Positions 1 through 6,667 are shown, counted from the stretch's first letter. The stretch: DNA of 9,569 bases from Nostoc sp. CHAB 5715 (GCF_020829685.1 NZ_JAIVFR010000180.1:1-9569); one strand, 5' to 3'. The notes: generated from the letters alone by a model not told the origin. Numbers and translations: made by a program.

Positions 1-835
1 AGGAACCATCAGGTTCAAATCTGAGAGTGGGTATCCATTTTTGAAGAATTTCCCAGTCACCACCTTGACCTTTGACGTGATATGTGTTGTTTCTGCCTAA
101 GAGTTCATTGAGGGAACCAGAGCAAATTAATTCACCTTGAGCGAGGATGGCAATGCGATCGCAAATCTGTTCTACTTCACTAAGAACGTGGCTGTTGAAA
201 AAAATCGTCTTACCAGCGGCTTTTAGCGCCAGGATAATTTCCCGCATTTGGTAGCGTCCCACCGGATCAAGACCAGACATCGGTTCATCCAGAAAAACCA
301 AATCTGGCTCGTTAATTAGCGCCTGTGCCATACCAACACGTTGTAACATTCCTTTAGAATAGCGACGCAGCAGCTTTTTGCGGGCATCGGCTTGGGATAA
401 ACCCACTAATTCCAACAGTTGGGGAATGCGTTGGCGTTGGACACTTTGGGGAATTTGGAATAGTCCGGCGGCTAGTTGCAAAAATTCCCAGCCAGTGAGA
501 TAGTCATACAAATAGGGATTTTCCGGCAGATAGCCGATATGTTGTTTGATAGTGCGATCGCCTATTGGCTTACCCAATAATAATCCCCGTCCAGAGGTAG
601 GACGAATAATTCCCAGCAACAATTTTAAAAGGGTGGTTTTACCAGCACCGTTTGGCCCCAGCAACCCAAAGGTTTCGCCTTTGTAAACTGTTAAAGAACA
701 GTTTTTGAGAGATACGACTTTTTGATTTAGCCAAAAACCAGTGCGATAGACTTTTCGCAACTCAGAAGTCAGGACTACTGGTGGAGTGTCCGTCCTATTA
801 AGTTGAGAATCAGGGTCATCTGCAACAGACTTCAT
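1..835 (-). CDS. ABC transporter ATP-binding protein (3' end beyond window)
   Basis: This is the nucleotide-binding subunit of an ABC transporter; it hydrolyses ATP to drive a membrane permease that is not in the window. Reading leftward from the ATG at 835, 278 codons are present and the frame is still open at base 1, so the C-terminus is missing. A roughly 25-residue N-terminal tail precedes the ATPase domain. Walker A GPNGAGKTT lies at residues 60-68. The Q-loop position reads LPEN (about 103-106), with Glu in place of Gln, as in many ABC-2/CcmA-type ATPases. The signature is YSKGMLQRVG (159-168), Walker B is LVFLDEP (179-185), and the H-loop NSHVLSE follows. The visible length nearly completes the usual 300-330 residues. 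The substrate cannot be told; a permease gene further left is an inference. HIP1 sites lie inside the gene. Confidence 0.93.
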   Translation of the reverse strand, partial: MKSVADDPDSQLNRTDTPPVVLTSELRKVYRTGFWLNQKVVSLKNCSLTVYKGETFGLLGPNGAGKTTLLKLLLGIIRPTSGRGLLLGKPIGDRTIKQHIGYLPENPYLYDYLTGWEFLQLAAGLFQIPQSVQRQRIPQLLELVGLSQADARKKLLRRYSKGMLQRVGMAQALINEPDLVFLDEPMSGLDPVGRYQMREIILALKAAGKTIFFNSHVLSEVEQICDRIAILAQGELICSGSLNELLGRNNTYHVKGQGGDWEILQKWIPTLRFEPDGS

Positions 836-907
836 CTCGGTTCAATTACTAATTACCCAGTAGGCTGATAATAACCATCACAGAGCAGTGTGTCAATTAT
901 TGTGAAC

Positions 908-940
908 TGGGGAGTGGGGAGGGGGAGTGGGGAGTGAGGG
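908..940. repeat. GGGGAGT-type short tandem repeat
   Basis: This is a degenerate G-rich tandem repeat made of GGGGAGT and GGGGAG units. It has the look of the heptameric STRR families common in heterocystous cyanobacterial intergenic DNA. It lies 73-105 bases upstream of the ABC ATPase start codon, so it falls in that gene's promoter or leader region. Confidence 0.7.
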
Positions 941-1036
941 ATGAGGTAGCAGGGGAAGAATAACTATTAATTATTGACTAATGCCCAATACTTCGACTTA
1001 CCTCGGCTTCGCTCGGCACAAGTCGCTCAGTACAAG

Positions 1037-1059
1037 TGCCCCATGCCCCATGCCCCATT
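1037..1059. repeat. GCCCCAT heptamer STRR, three units
   Basis: Three perfect GCCCCAT heptamers occupy 1038-1058. The tract is 10 bases beyond the hisB stop codon in the direction of hisB transcription. With one extra base on each side it is the exact reverse complement of 1708-1730, the STRR just upstream of the hisB start. The two tracts therefore form a 23-bp perfect inverted repeat around the gene. Confidence 0.85.
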
Positions 1060-1068
1060 TGACTCCTT

Positions 1069-1704
1069 TCATAGAACGCCTTTAGAACTGGGAATTAGAC
1101 CAGCACGACGAGGGTCGATTTCCACCGCCAGCCGTGTTGCCCTCGCAAAGGCTTTAAATGTAGCTTCAATAATGTGATGGGAATTAATGCCATCCAGTTG
1201 CCGAATGTGCAGTGTCATTTGGCTATGATTCACGAGTGCCACAAAAAATTCGCGCACTAGTTGGGTGTCATAGGTTCCTACACGCTGAGTAGGAATTTGT
1301 AAGCCGTAGCTGAGGTGAGGGCGTCCAGAAAAGTCTAGCGCTACCTGAACTAAAGCTTCATCCAGTGGCGCAAGAAAATTACCAAAGCGGACAATACCTT
1401 TTCTGTCGCCTAGTGCTTGGTTAAAGGCTTGTCCCAAGGTAATACCTACATCTTCGTTGGTGTGATGGTCATCAATTTCCCAGTCCCCCTTGGCTTGGAC
1501 ATCTATATCAATCAGCCCGTGAGAAGCAATTTGATGCAGCATGTGATCCAAAAACGGAATGCCTGTTGCTGCTGTGCAAGTTCCTCTACCATCCAGATTG
1601 ATAGTAACTTGCACAGCAGTTTCCCCAGTGGTGCGGTGAACAGTGGCAATCCGAGGGGTTTTAGTTGACTGGTCGTAGTTTGAATTAAGTTTGGTGGTTT
1701 GCAT
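1069..1704 (-). CDS. hisB: Imidazoleglycerol-phosphate dehydratase
   Basis: This cytoplasmic enzyme dehydrates imidazole glycerol phosphate to imidazole acetol phosphate in histidine biosynthesis, using Mn2+. The ORF from the ATG at 1704 gives 211 residues, the normal size for stand-alone bacterial HisB. The family's metal-binding motifs are visible: [12 protein letters not shown] (52-63), [10 protein letters not shown] (78-87) and [14 protein letters not shown] (176-189), plus the C-terminal PSSKGVL. The frame stays open upstream to 1803, but those 33 extra codons are mostly translated heptamer repeat (periodic Met-Pro-His-Ser/Ala-Pro), so I place the start at MQTTKLNS. No Shine-Dalgarno is visible; the STRR ends four bases before the ATG. 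The gene lies 219 bp downstream of fabI on the same strand. Confidence 0.96.
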   Translation of the reverse strand: MQTTKLNSNYDQSTKTPRIATVHRTTGETAVQVTINLDGRGTCTAATGIPFLDHMLHQIASHGLIDIDVQAKGDWEIDDHHTNEDVGITLGQAFNQALGDRKGIVRFGNFLAPLDEALVQVALDFSGRPHLSYGLQIPTQRVGTYDTQLVREFFVALVNHSQMTLHIRQLDGINSHHIIEATFKAFARATRLAVEIDPRRAGLIPSSKGVL

Positions 1705-1707
1705 AGG

Positions 1708-1777
1708 AATGGGGCATGGGGCATGGGGCATGGGGAATGGGGAATGGGGAATGGGGAATGGGGAATGGGGCATGGGC
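1708..1777. repeat. Heptamer STRR (AATGGGG/CATGGGG), ten units
   Basis: Ten contiguous heptamers can be phased here: AATGGGG, three CATGGGG, five AATGGGG and a final CATGGGC. The tract sits immediately upstream of the chosen hisB ATG (1704) and takes the place of a ribosome-binding site. It is open in the hisB frame and gives a spurious 33-residue N-terminal extension if the longest ORF is taken. Confidence 0.92.
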
Positions 1778-1819
1778 AAGAATTTTATTAAGCTGTTCCA
1801 CATTGAAATTGCATAATTA

Positions 1820-1840
1820 GGGCGGGCAAGATGCCCACCC
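1820..1840. repeat. Dispersed-type hairpin between fabI and hisB
   Basis: GGGCGGGCA and TGCCCACCC form a 9-bp stem with one C/A mismatch around a 3-base AGA loop. The sequence resembles a GC-rich hairpin repeat I remember as dispersed in Nostoc genomes. It lies 84 bases beyond the fabI stop and could end or stabilise the fabI transcript. Read leftward it is followed by A/T-mixed bases and not a U-run, so a classical intrinsic terminator is doubtful. Confidence 0.6.
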
Positions 1841-1923
1841 TACAAGAGTTATATAAATTTTAGATATGCAAACTAGATGTGGTTTAGCTTACTCAATGCC
1901 CAATGCCCCATCCCCAAATTATC

Positions 1924-2700
1924 TTACATTCCCATAATTTCATATCCTGCATCTACATATAGAACTTGTCCGGTAATACCGCTAGACAAATCACTACATA
2001 AGAAAGCGGCAGCGTTGCCCACTTCTAGCTGAGTTACGGTGCGTCGTAGGGGAGCTACTTCTTCTACATGATGAATCATATCCAAAATCCCACCTACTGC
2101 TGAAGATGCCAAAGTGCGGATGGGGCCTGCGGAGATGGCATTAACGCGGATATTTTGCGACCCTAGTTCAGCAGCCAAGTAACGCACACTCATTTCTAAC
2201 CCCGCCTTGGCAACTCCCATAACGTTGTAGTTAGGGATTGCTCTGACACCGCCTAAATACGTCAAAGTGACGATACTACCTCCCTCTGTCATCAAAGGTT
2301 TAGCTGCACCACTTAACTGCACCAGTGAGTAGGTACTGATTTCTAAGGCGGTGTTGAAGCCAGAACGAGAGGTTTGGCTAAAATCTCCACTCAAATCATC
2401 TTTGCTGGCAAAGGCAAGACAATGGATGAGAATGTCTAGCTTTCCCCACTTTTCGCGGATTATCTCAAAGGTAGATTGAATCTGTTGATCATTTTGGACA
2501 TTACAGGGAAGAAATAAGCTGGGGTTGAGGGGTTCTACTAATTCCGCAACTTTTTTCTCCATCTTGCCGCGTTCATCGGGGAGATAGGTAATACCCAGGT
2601 TTGCTCCGGCTTTATGCAGCTGTTGGGCGATGCCCCAGGCGATCGAGCGGTTATTGGCAATTCCTGTAACAAGAGCATTTTTTCCAGTCAGATTTAGCAT
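1924..2700 (-). CDS. fabI: Enoyl-[acyl-carrier-protein] reductase (NADH)
   Basis: This enzyme catalyses the last reductive step of each fatty-acid elongation cycle, reducing trans-2-enoyl-ACP with NAD(P)H; it acts as a cytosolic tetramer. It has 258 residues, typical for FabI. The short-chain dehydrogenase fold shows the FabI-type cofactor loop TGIANNRSIAWGIA (12-25) in place of a classical TGxxxGIG. The active-site pair Tyr148 (TYLGG) and Tyr158, with Lys165 in Y-x6-K spacing, matches E. coli Tyr146/Tyr156/Lys163. RVNAISAGPIRTLAS (about 185-199) is the conserved segment before the substrate-binding loop. The ATG at 2698-2700 has no clear Shine-Dalgarno. The gene is divergent from ntcA. Sequence alone does not explain the cofactor preference or any link to NtcA control. 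Confidence 0.97.
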   Translation of the reverse strand: MLNLTGKNALVTGIANNRSIAWGIAQQLHKAGANLGITYLPDERGKMEKKVAELVEPLNPSLFLPCNVQNDQQIQSTFEIIREKWGKLDILIHCLAFASKDDLSGDFSQTSRSGFNTALEISTYSLVQLSGAAKPLMTEGGSIVTLTYLGGVRAIPNYNVMGVAKAGLEMSVRYLAAELGSQNIRVNAISAGPIRTLASSAVGGILDMIHHVEEVAPLRRTVTQLEVGNAAAFLCSDLSSGITGQVLYVDAGYEIMGM

Positions 2701-3081
2701 ATAAATTGTTAATGCGATCGATCATCTAGGAGCATACTAGAATCTGAGGCACGTTTTGTCTTTGTTTTATACAGGATTTGCAAAAATGAATATTGGTAAG
2801 AGTGTTTGCTGTGACAAAAATCTTGATTTTTCCTAAAGATATTCTCAAAATAACTTTATTTGTTCTTTAAAAAACCCTTTTTAATACAGCTATTGGAAGT
2901 ACTTATCAACAATTTGTAGCTGAAAGGATCAACAATTATGTATCATTATAAACAAAGAGTTATGAAGAGATTAGTTTGAGTATAGGAAAGTACAGAAAGG
3001 TTGACGGTGCTTTATTCATTTTTCAGGTGTATTCTTAGGTAATCAGTTTTTGTTTTTCCGGCATTGGGTAGGGGAAGGGAG
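2701..3081. promoter_or_regulatory. Divergent fabI/ntcA intergenic region
   Basis: This is 381 bases of A/T-rich DNA between two divergent start codons, with no credible ORF. It must hold the leftward fabI promoter and the rightward ntcA promoter(s). The only strong operator I see is the perfect GTA-N8-TAC box at 2980-2993. A TAATAC hexamer at 2882-2887 could be a -10 element for a distal ntcA promoter, and CTAGTATGCT read leftward (about 2732-2741) could serve fabI; both are weak. From memory, Anabaena PCC 7120 ntcA has several start points between roughly -180 and -49, which the length of this leader would allow. Confidence 0.6.
2980..2993 (+). promoter_or_regulatory. NtcA-binding box upstream of ntcA
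   Basis: GTATAGGAAAGTAC is a perfect match to the NtcA consensus GTA-N8-TAC. It ends 88 bases before the ntcA ATG. A candidate -10 element, TATTCA, follows at 3013-3018 with a 19-base gap, slightly short of the 20-24 usual for class II NtcA-activated promoters; TATTCT at 3030-3035 is an alternative. The placement fits NtcA acting on its own gene, which is known in heterocystous cyanobacteria. Occupancy and the start point are inferred. Confidence 0.75.
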
Positions 3082-3753
3082 ATGATCGTGACACAAGATA
3101 AAGCCCTAGCAAATGTATTTCGTCAGATGGCGACCGGGGCGTTTCCGCCAGTTGTGGAAACGTTTGAACGCAATAAAACGATCTTTTTTCCTGGCGATCC
3201 TGCCGAACGAGTTTATTTTCTTTTGAAAGGTGCTGTTAAACTTTCCAGGGTGTACGAGGCAGGAGAGGAAATAACGGTAGCGCTGCTGCGGGAAAATAGT
3301 GTTTTTGGTGTATTGTCATTGCTGACGGGAAATAAGTCGGATAGGTTTTACCATGCGGTTGCATTTACGCCTGCGGAATTACTGTCAGCACCAATTGAAC
3401 AAGTGGAGGTAGCGCTCAAGGAAAATCCAGAATTATCAATGTTAATGCTGCGAGGTCTGTCTTCGCGCATTTTACAAACGGAGATGATGATTGAAACTCT
3501 CGCTCACCGAGATATGGGTTCTAGATTGGTGAGTTTTTTGTTAATTCTTTGTCGGGATTTTGGGGTTCCTTGTGTAGATGGGATCACAATTGATCTGAAG
3601 TTATCTCATCAAGCGATCGCAGAAGCAATTGGTTCAACTCGTGTTACTGTTACTAGGCTACTAGGGGATTTGCGTGAAAAAAAGATGATTTCTATCCACA
3701 AAAAGAAAATTACTGTGCATAAACCTGTTACCTTAAGTAGGCAATTCACATAA
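3082..3753 (+). CDS. ntcA: Global nitrogen regulator NtcA (CRP/FNR family)
   Basis: NtcA is the 2-oxoglutarate-sensing transcription factor that activates nitrogen-assimilation and heterocyst genes in cyanobacteria. The 223-residue product begins [13 protein letters not shown] and matches the family's full length. The effector beta-roll covers about 25-115; residues known to bind 2-oxoglutarate are present (Phe75-Gly76-Val77-Leu78, Arg88, Arg129, Glu134). The dimerisation helix is about 118-142. The helix-turn-helix [20 protein letters not shown] (175-194) carries the recognition helix. Cys157 and Cys164 are conserved. The frame is open to a TTG at 3064, but the purine-rich AGGGGAAGGGAG just before the ATG at 3082 and the family N-terminus favour 3082. 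A perfect NtcA box upstream suggests autoregulation. Confidence 0.98.
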   Translation: MIVTQDKALANVFRQMATGAFPPVVETFERNKTIFFPGDPAERVYFLLKGAVKLSRVYEAGEEITVALLRENSVFGVLSLLTGNKSDRFYHAVAFTPAELLSAPIEQVEVALKENPELSMLMLRGLSSRILQTEMMIETLAHRDMGSRLVSFLLILCRDFGVPCVDGITIDLKLSHQAIAEAIGSTRVTVTRLLGDLREKKMISIHKKKITVHKPVTLSRQFT

Positions 3754-3925
3754 AATCAATTGGAGAAAGGGGAATCGGCGCGTGTTCTATTTTGTTTGAA
3801 AAATGACACTAATAGCTAGAGGTAAATCTAAAATTGAGTAATTTCAGCTATTGCCAATTTCCACTTCTTTTCAGACAATGCTTAAAAGTAGTAGGCTGTA
3901 TCTGGAAGGATTTCGGTAGCTAAAG
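3754..3925. other. Intergenic region ntcA to DUF3084 gene
   Basis: These 172 bases hold no gene, no clear intrinsic terminator and no recognised repeat. GGAAGGA at 3904-3910 is purine-rich but lies about 15 bases before the next ATG, too far for a standard ribosome-binding site. Whether the next gene is co-transcribed with ntcA cannot be decided from sequence. Confidence 0.5.
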
Positions 3926-5416
3926 ATGACCACCGGATACATCCTCATCGCAGCAATTTTAATTCTGGGAGGCGTAATTGCAACCGTAGGCGATCGCATC
4001 GGCACACGAGTTGGCAAAGCCCGCCTCTCACTTTTTAACCTTCGTCCAAAAAATACTGCTGTACTAGTAACTATTTTTACGGGTGGTTTGATTTCAGCAT
4101 CAACATTAGGGATTTTATTCGCTGCCGACGAAGGCTTACGAAAGGGAGTCTTTGAATTAGAAGATATTCAAACAGACCTCAGACAGAAGCGGGAACAGCT
4201 AAAAACCGCAGAAACTCAGAAAAGTCAGGTAGAGAGTGAGCTAAACCAAGCAAGAATTGCCCAAGCAAAAGCACAACAAGACTTGCAGGTAATTAATCAA
4301 TATTTGCAGGCGGCGAATGCCAAACAACGCCAAACACAAGCTCAGTTGAACCGCACCATTAGTCAACAAGCTCAAACTCAAACTCAACTCCAACGCACAC
4401 AAGGTCAGCTAGGACAAGTTGTAACTCAGTACCAAAAAGCTATAGCTGAATTGCAAAGCGTTTACAATCAGAGGAAGGAGCTACAGGCGGCAGTTGAACT
4501 ACTGAAGACAGAACGTCAACGACTGTATGCTGAAGCTAAAAAAGCTATTGACGAAGCCAAAACAGCGATTGAAAAACGCGATCGCGAACTTGCTAATCGT
4601 CAAGAAGCCATAGAAGTGCGCGATCAAAAAATCTCCCAACTCGATCAATTGATTCAAAAGCGTAATGTAGAAGTTGCAGCGCGAGAGCAAGTGATTGCTA
4701 AACGGGAATCGCGCCTCAAAGAATTGGAAGCACAACAAGAGCAACTAGAAATGGAAGTTGCAAGGTTGGAAAAATATTATCAGTCCTACCGCGACCTGCG
4801 TCTAGGTAAGCTGGCCTTAGTTCGCGGTCAACTTCTGTCTGCTGCTGTGATTCGTGTTACCCAACCTGCTGCTGCTCGTCAGGCAGTGATACAACTTTTA
4901 CAAGAAGCCAATCGCAACGCTAACCTCGAATTAAGTGAACCTGGGGCAAATACTGCAAATGTAGAGTTAGTGCGCGTGACCCAGGATAGGGTTGACCAAT
5001 TGAGCAAGCAGATTGGCGATGGTCAAGAATACGTGGTGCGAATTTTCTCGGCTGGTAATTATGTCAGGGGAGAAAAGCAGATAGAATTTTTCGCCGATAC
5101 AGCCCGCAATCAATTGGTTTTTTCGGGAGGCGCAGTACTGGCCACAACAACTGCTGATTCCAAAATTATGACATCCTATCAGTTACAGCAGCGTCTAGAA
5201 ATACTGATTTCTGCTTCCCAATTTCGTGCCCGTAATGCCGGAATTGTCGAAAATGTGCAAGTAGAAGGGACTTTTCTGCGCTTTCTCACCCAATTAAGAC
5301 AGTATAATCAACCATTGGAGATTAAAGCGATCGCAGCAGAGGACACTTATACAGCCGGGCCATTGAGAGTAAAATTAGTGGCAATACTCAACGGACAAAT
5401 TATTTTTAGTACTTAA
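3926..5416 (+). CDS. DUF3084-type membrane-anchored coiled-coil protein
   Basis: This is a 496-residue protein of unknown function. Two N-terminal membrane segments are plain (about 5-21 and 45-66), separated by a short basic loop (Arg24, Arg28, Lys31, Arg33, Arg40, Lys42). By the positive-inside rule the loop is cytoplasmic and the rest of the protein is periplasmic. Residues about 75-285 form a long Gln/Glu/Lys/Arg-rich coiled coil with no proline break. A compact C-terminal domain follows (about 290-496), with the segments VRIFSAGNYVRGEKQIEF and FRARNAGIVENVQVEG. The architecture and C-terminal segments match what I remember as DUF3084, found mainly in cyanobacteria. The gene is co-directional with ntcA and with the RNase H-fold gene downstream (108-bp gap). 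A role in envelope or membrane organisation is only a guess. Confidence 0.85.
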   Translation: MTTGYILIAAILILGGVIATVGDRIGTRVGKARLSLFNLRPKNTAVLVTIFTGGLISASTLGILFAADEGLRKGVFELEDIQTDLRQKREQLKTAETQKSQVESELNQARIAQAKAQQDLQVINQYLQAANAKQRQTQAQLNRTISQQAQTQTQLQRTQGQLGQVVTQYQKAIAELQSVYNQRKELQAAVELLKTERQRLYAEAKKAIDEAKTAIEKRDRELANRQEAIEVRDQKISQLDQLIQKRNVEVAAREQVIAKRESRLKELEAQQEQLEMEVARLEKYYQSYRDLRLGKLALVRGQLLSAAVIRVTQPAAARQAVIQLLQEANRNANLELSEPGANTANVELVRVTQDRVDQLSKQIGDGQEYVVRIFSAGNYVRGEKQIEFFADTARNQLVFSGGAVLATTTADSKIMTSYQLQQRLEILISASQFRARNAGIVENVQVEGTFLRFLTQLRQYNQPLEIKAIAAEDTYTAGPLRVKLVAILNGQIIFST

Positions 5417-5488
5417 AAAGTTATTTGTACACTAAGATTTAAACATATTTGAACAGCACCTAAAATGCTTACTGTAATTGTATTCCTT

Positions 5489-5520
5489 AATTTTGAATTT
5501 TGAATTTTGAATTTTGAATT
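5489..5520. repeat. AATTTTG heptamer STRR touching a start codon
   Basis: Four AATTTTG heptamers plus a trailing AATT run from 5489 to 5520, ending four bases before the ATG at 5525. The tract fills the position where a ribosome-binding site should be, and its last part is open in frame with the downstream gene from a TTG at 5507. It belongs to a different STRR family from the G-rich repeats near hisB. Confidence 0.9.
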
Positions 5521-5524
5521 TATT

Positions 5525-5980
5525 ATGACTTTCCGTGAATTTTCACCAACGCAACCAGTCATATTGGGGTTTGATCCAGGTCGAGATAAGTGTGGTTTAG
5601 CGGTGATGGGACTGGATCGACAATTGTATTATCATCAGGTCGTGCTAGCAAAAGAGGCGATCGCTACCATTGAGACACTGCGTCAAAAGTTTCCTATCTC
5701 TTTGATGGTGATGGGCGACCAAACTACAGCCAAGCAGTGGAGAGAGAGATTATATCAGGAATTGACAGAACCGCTCAGTATTATTTTAGTGGATGAGCGC
5801 TACACAACCTTAGAAGCACGCGATCGCTATTGGCAAATGTTCCCGCCCAAAGGGCTAATAAAGCTATTGCCACAAGGTCTGCGACAGCCACCAAGACCAA
5901 TAGATGACATTGTTGCCATCCTCTTGATTGAAAGATACTTAAATCGCCTCACTGAATCAGCAATGATGAGTAAGGAGTGA
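5525..5980 (+). CDS. RNase H-fold YqgF/RuvX-RuvC-like nuclease
   Basis: This 151-residue protein has the RNase H-like fold of the YqgF/RuvX group (pre-16S rRNA nuclease or Holliday-junction resolvase-like). Three acidic positions expected for metal catalysis are present: Asp17 in GFDPGRDKCGLAV (15-27), Glu91 in VDERYTT (89-95), and Asp127/Asp128 in PIDDIVAILLIERYL (125-139). The first motif, FDPG, looks more RuvC-like than the usual YqgF GLDFG, so this is probably a cyanobacterial branch distinct from the canonical RuvX. The frame extends six codons upstream to a TTG at 5507, but those codons are heptamer repeat, so I take the ATG at 5525. No Shine-Dalgarno is visible. It follows the DUF3084 gene by 108 bp. 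The substrate is unknown. Confidence 0.82.
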   Translation: MTFREFSPTQPVILGFDPGRDKCGLAVMGLDRQLYYHQVVLAKEAIATIETLRQKFPISLMVMGDQTTAKQWRERLYQELTEPLSIILVDERYTTLEARDRYWQMFPPKGLIKLLPQGLRQPPRPIDDIVAILLIERYLNRLTESAMMSKE

Positions 5981-6063
5981 AGGTCAATAGTTAAGAGTTA
6001 CTAAGCTGCGCCACATCTTGTCTTTTTTGTGTCTGTTGTTCTGCCGTTGAATGAAAAGGTAAT

Positions 6064-6480
6064 ATGAACACAAATAATACACATTTTCCCGCTGTTCAGT
6101 TTAGAATTGCTAGACCAACCGACAAACTGGCAAAAGTGGTTGAGTTTTACGAGGATGGCTTGGGATTGAGAAAGCTGTACTCGTTTGCAGAGCATGATGG
6201 ATACGATGGAGTCATGTTTGGATTGCCCAACGCTCAATACCACCTAGAATTTACAACTCATAAAACTGGAAGTACCTGTCTTGCTCCTACAAAAGACAAC
6301 TTACTGGTACTGTATATCCCCGATCTAGAAAAAATAGCACAAATCAAAAACCGTCTTGCCAGTTTGGGATATCCCGAAGTGGAGCCAGAAAACCCTTATT
6401 GGAAAGGCAAAAGCGTAACGATTGAAGACCCTGATGGTTGGCGTGTAGTGCTTTTCAATGGAGAGTTTAAAATCGAGTGA
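6064..6480 (+). CDS. VOC superfamily (glyoxalase/bleomycin-resistance fold) protein
   Basis: This is a 138-residue, two-module vicinal-oxygen-chelate protein of the small YycE-like kind. The first module starts VQFRIARPTDKLAKVVEFYEDGLG (11-34), the typical strand plus helix, and includes YHLEF (59-63). The second includes LLVLYIPDLEKIAQIKNRL (about 80-98) and the terminal strand TIEDPDGWRVVLFNGE, a strong VOC hallmark. The first strand lacks the His that binds metal in glyoxalase I, so glyoxalase I activity is unlikely; the ligand or reaction is unknown. The ATG is supported by AAAAGG at about 6054-6059. It lies 83 bp after the YqgF-like gene, co-directional, and converges on the DUF3146-like gene. 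Confidence 0.88.
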   Translation: MNTNNTHFPAVQFRIARPTDKLAKVVEFYEDGLGLRKLYSFAEHDGYDGVMFGLPNAQYHLEFTTHKTGSTCLAPTKDNLLVLYIPDLEKIAQIKNRLASLGYPEVEPENPYWKGKSVTIEDPDGWRVVLFNGEFKIE

Positions 6481-6667
6481 ACAGCAGCACAACTCAATTT
6501 CTCAAGATGTGTTTTAGCTGATCTTCACAAGTTATAAGTAGTTAGACAGAATTAATTACACAATGTCATTGCGAATGCAGCGAAGCGGAATGAAGCAATC
6601 CTAGCCCTTGCGATTGCTTCGCTTCGCTCGCAATGACTGTAAATACTTTTGTCCGATTACTTAACTC
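6481..6667. other. Convergent intergenic region
   Basis: These 187 bases lie between the ends of two convergent genes. The only structure is the 73-bp palindrome at 6565-6637. Nothing coding is seen. Confidence 0.6.
6565..6637. repeat. Asymmetric palindromic repeat (GTCATTGCGA...TCGCAATGAC)
   Basis: The ends GTCATTGCGA and TCGCAATGAC are perfect inverted repeats. The right arm (6612-6637) is 26 bases. The left arm (6565-6600) contains all 26 complementary bases in order, interrupted by two 5-base inserts, ATGCA (6575-6579) and GAATG (6588-6592). The loop is 11 bases (6601-6611). The sequence resembles a dispersed intergenic palindrome that I remember from many bacterial genomes, including Nostoc. 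Its place between convergent genes suits a two-way transcript end, but there is no U-run. Confidence 0.88.

Larger units (their letters stand above)
836..1068. other. Intergenic region with repeats between hisB 3' end and ABC gene
   Basis: No gene is seen here. The stretch lies downstream of hisB and upstream of the ABC ATPase, both leftward, so it should hold the ABC promoter and the hisB mRNA 3' end. It contains a G-rich GGGGAGT-type tract (about 908-940), a segment with CGACTT and AAGTCG arms and two CTCGGC copies (about 992-1036) that looks like a dispersed Nostoc repeat, and three GCCCCAT heptamers (1038-1058). An open frame on the + strand from 974 runs through these repeats into the hisB antisense strand and is not credible. 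Confidence 0.7.

Noticed and set aside
974..1177. 67-codon + strand ORF
   Set aside because: It starts in repeat DNA, reads translated heptamers, and then runs antisense to hisB; no protein-like features.
1820..1840. Intrinsic terminator of fabI
   Set aside because: The stem is good, but read leftward no U-run follows, so it is listed only as a repeat hairpin.
3064..3081. Upstream TTG start for ntcA
   Set aside because: The extra residues are the translated Shine-Dalgarno region, and the NtcA family begins at MIVTQDKA.
4499..4744. 81-codon - strand ORF
   Set aside because: It is the antisense shadow of the coiled-coil repeats of the DUF3084-type gene.
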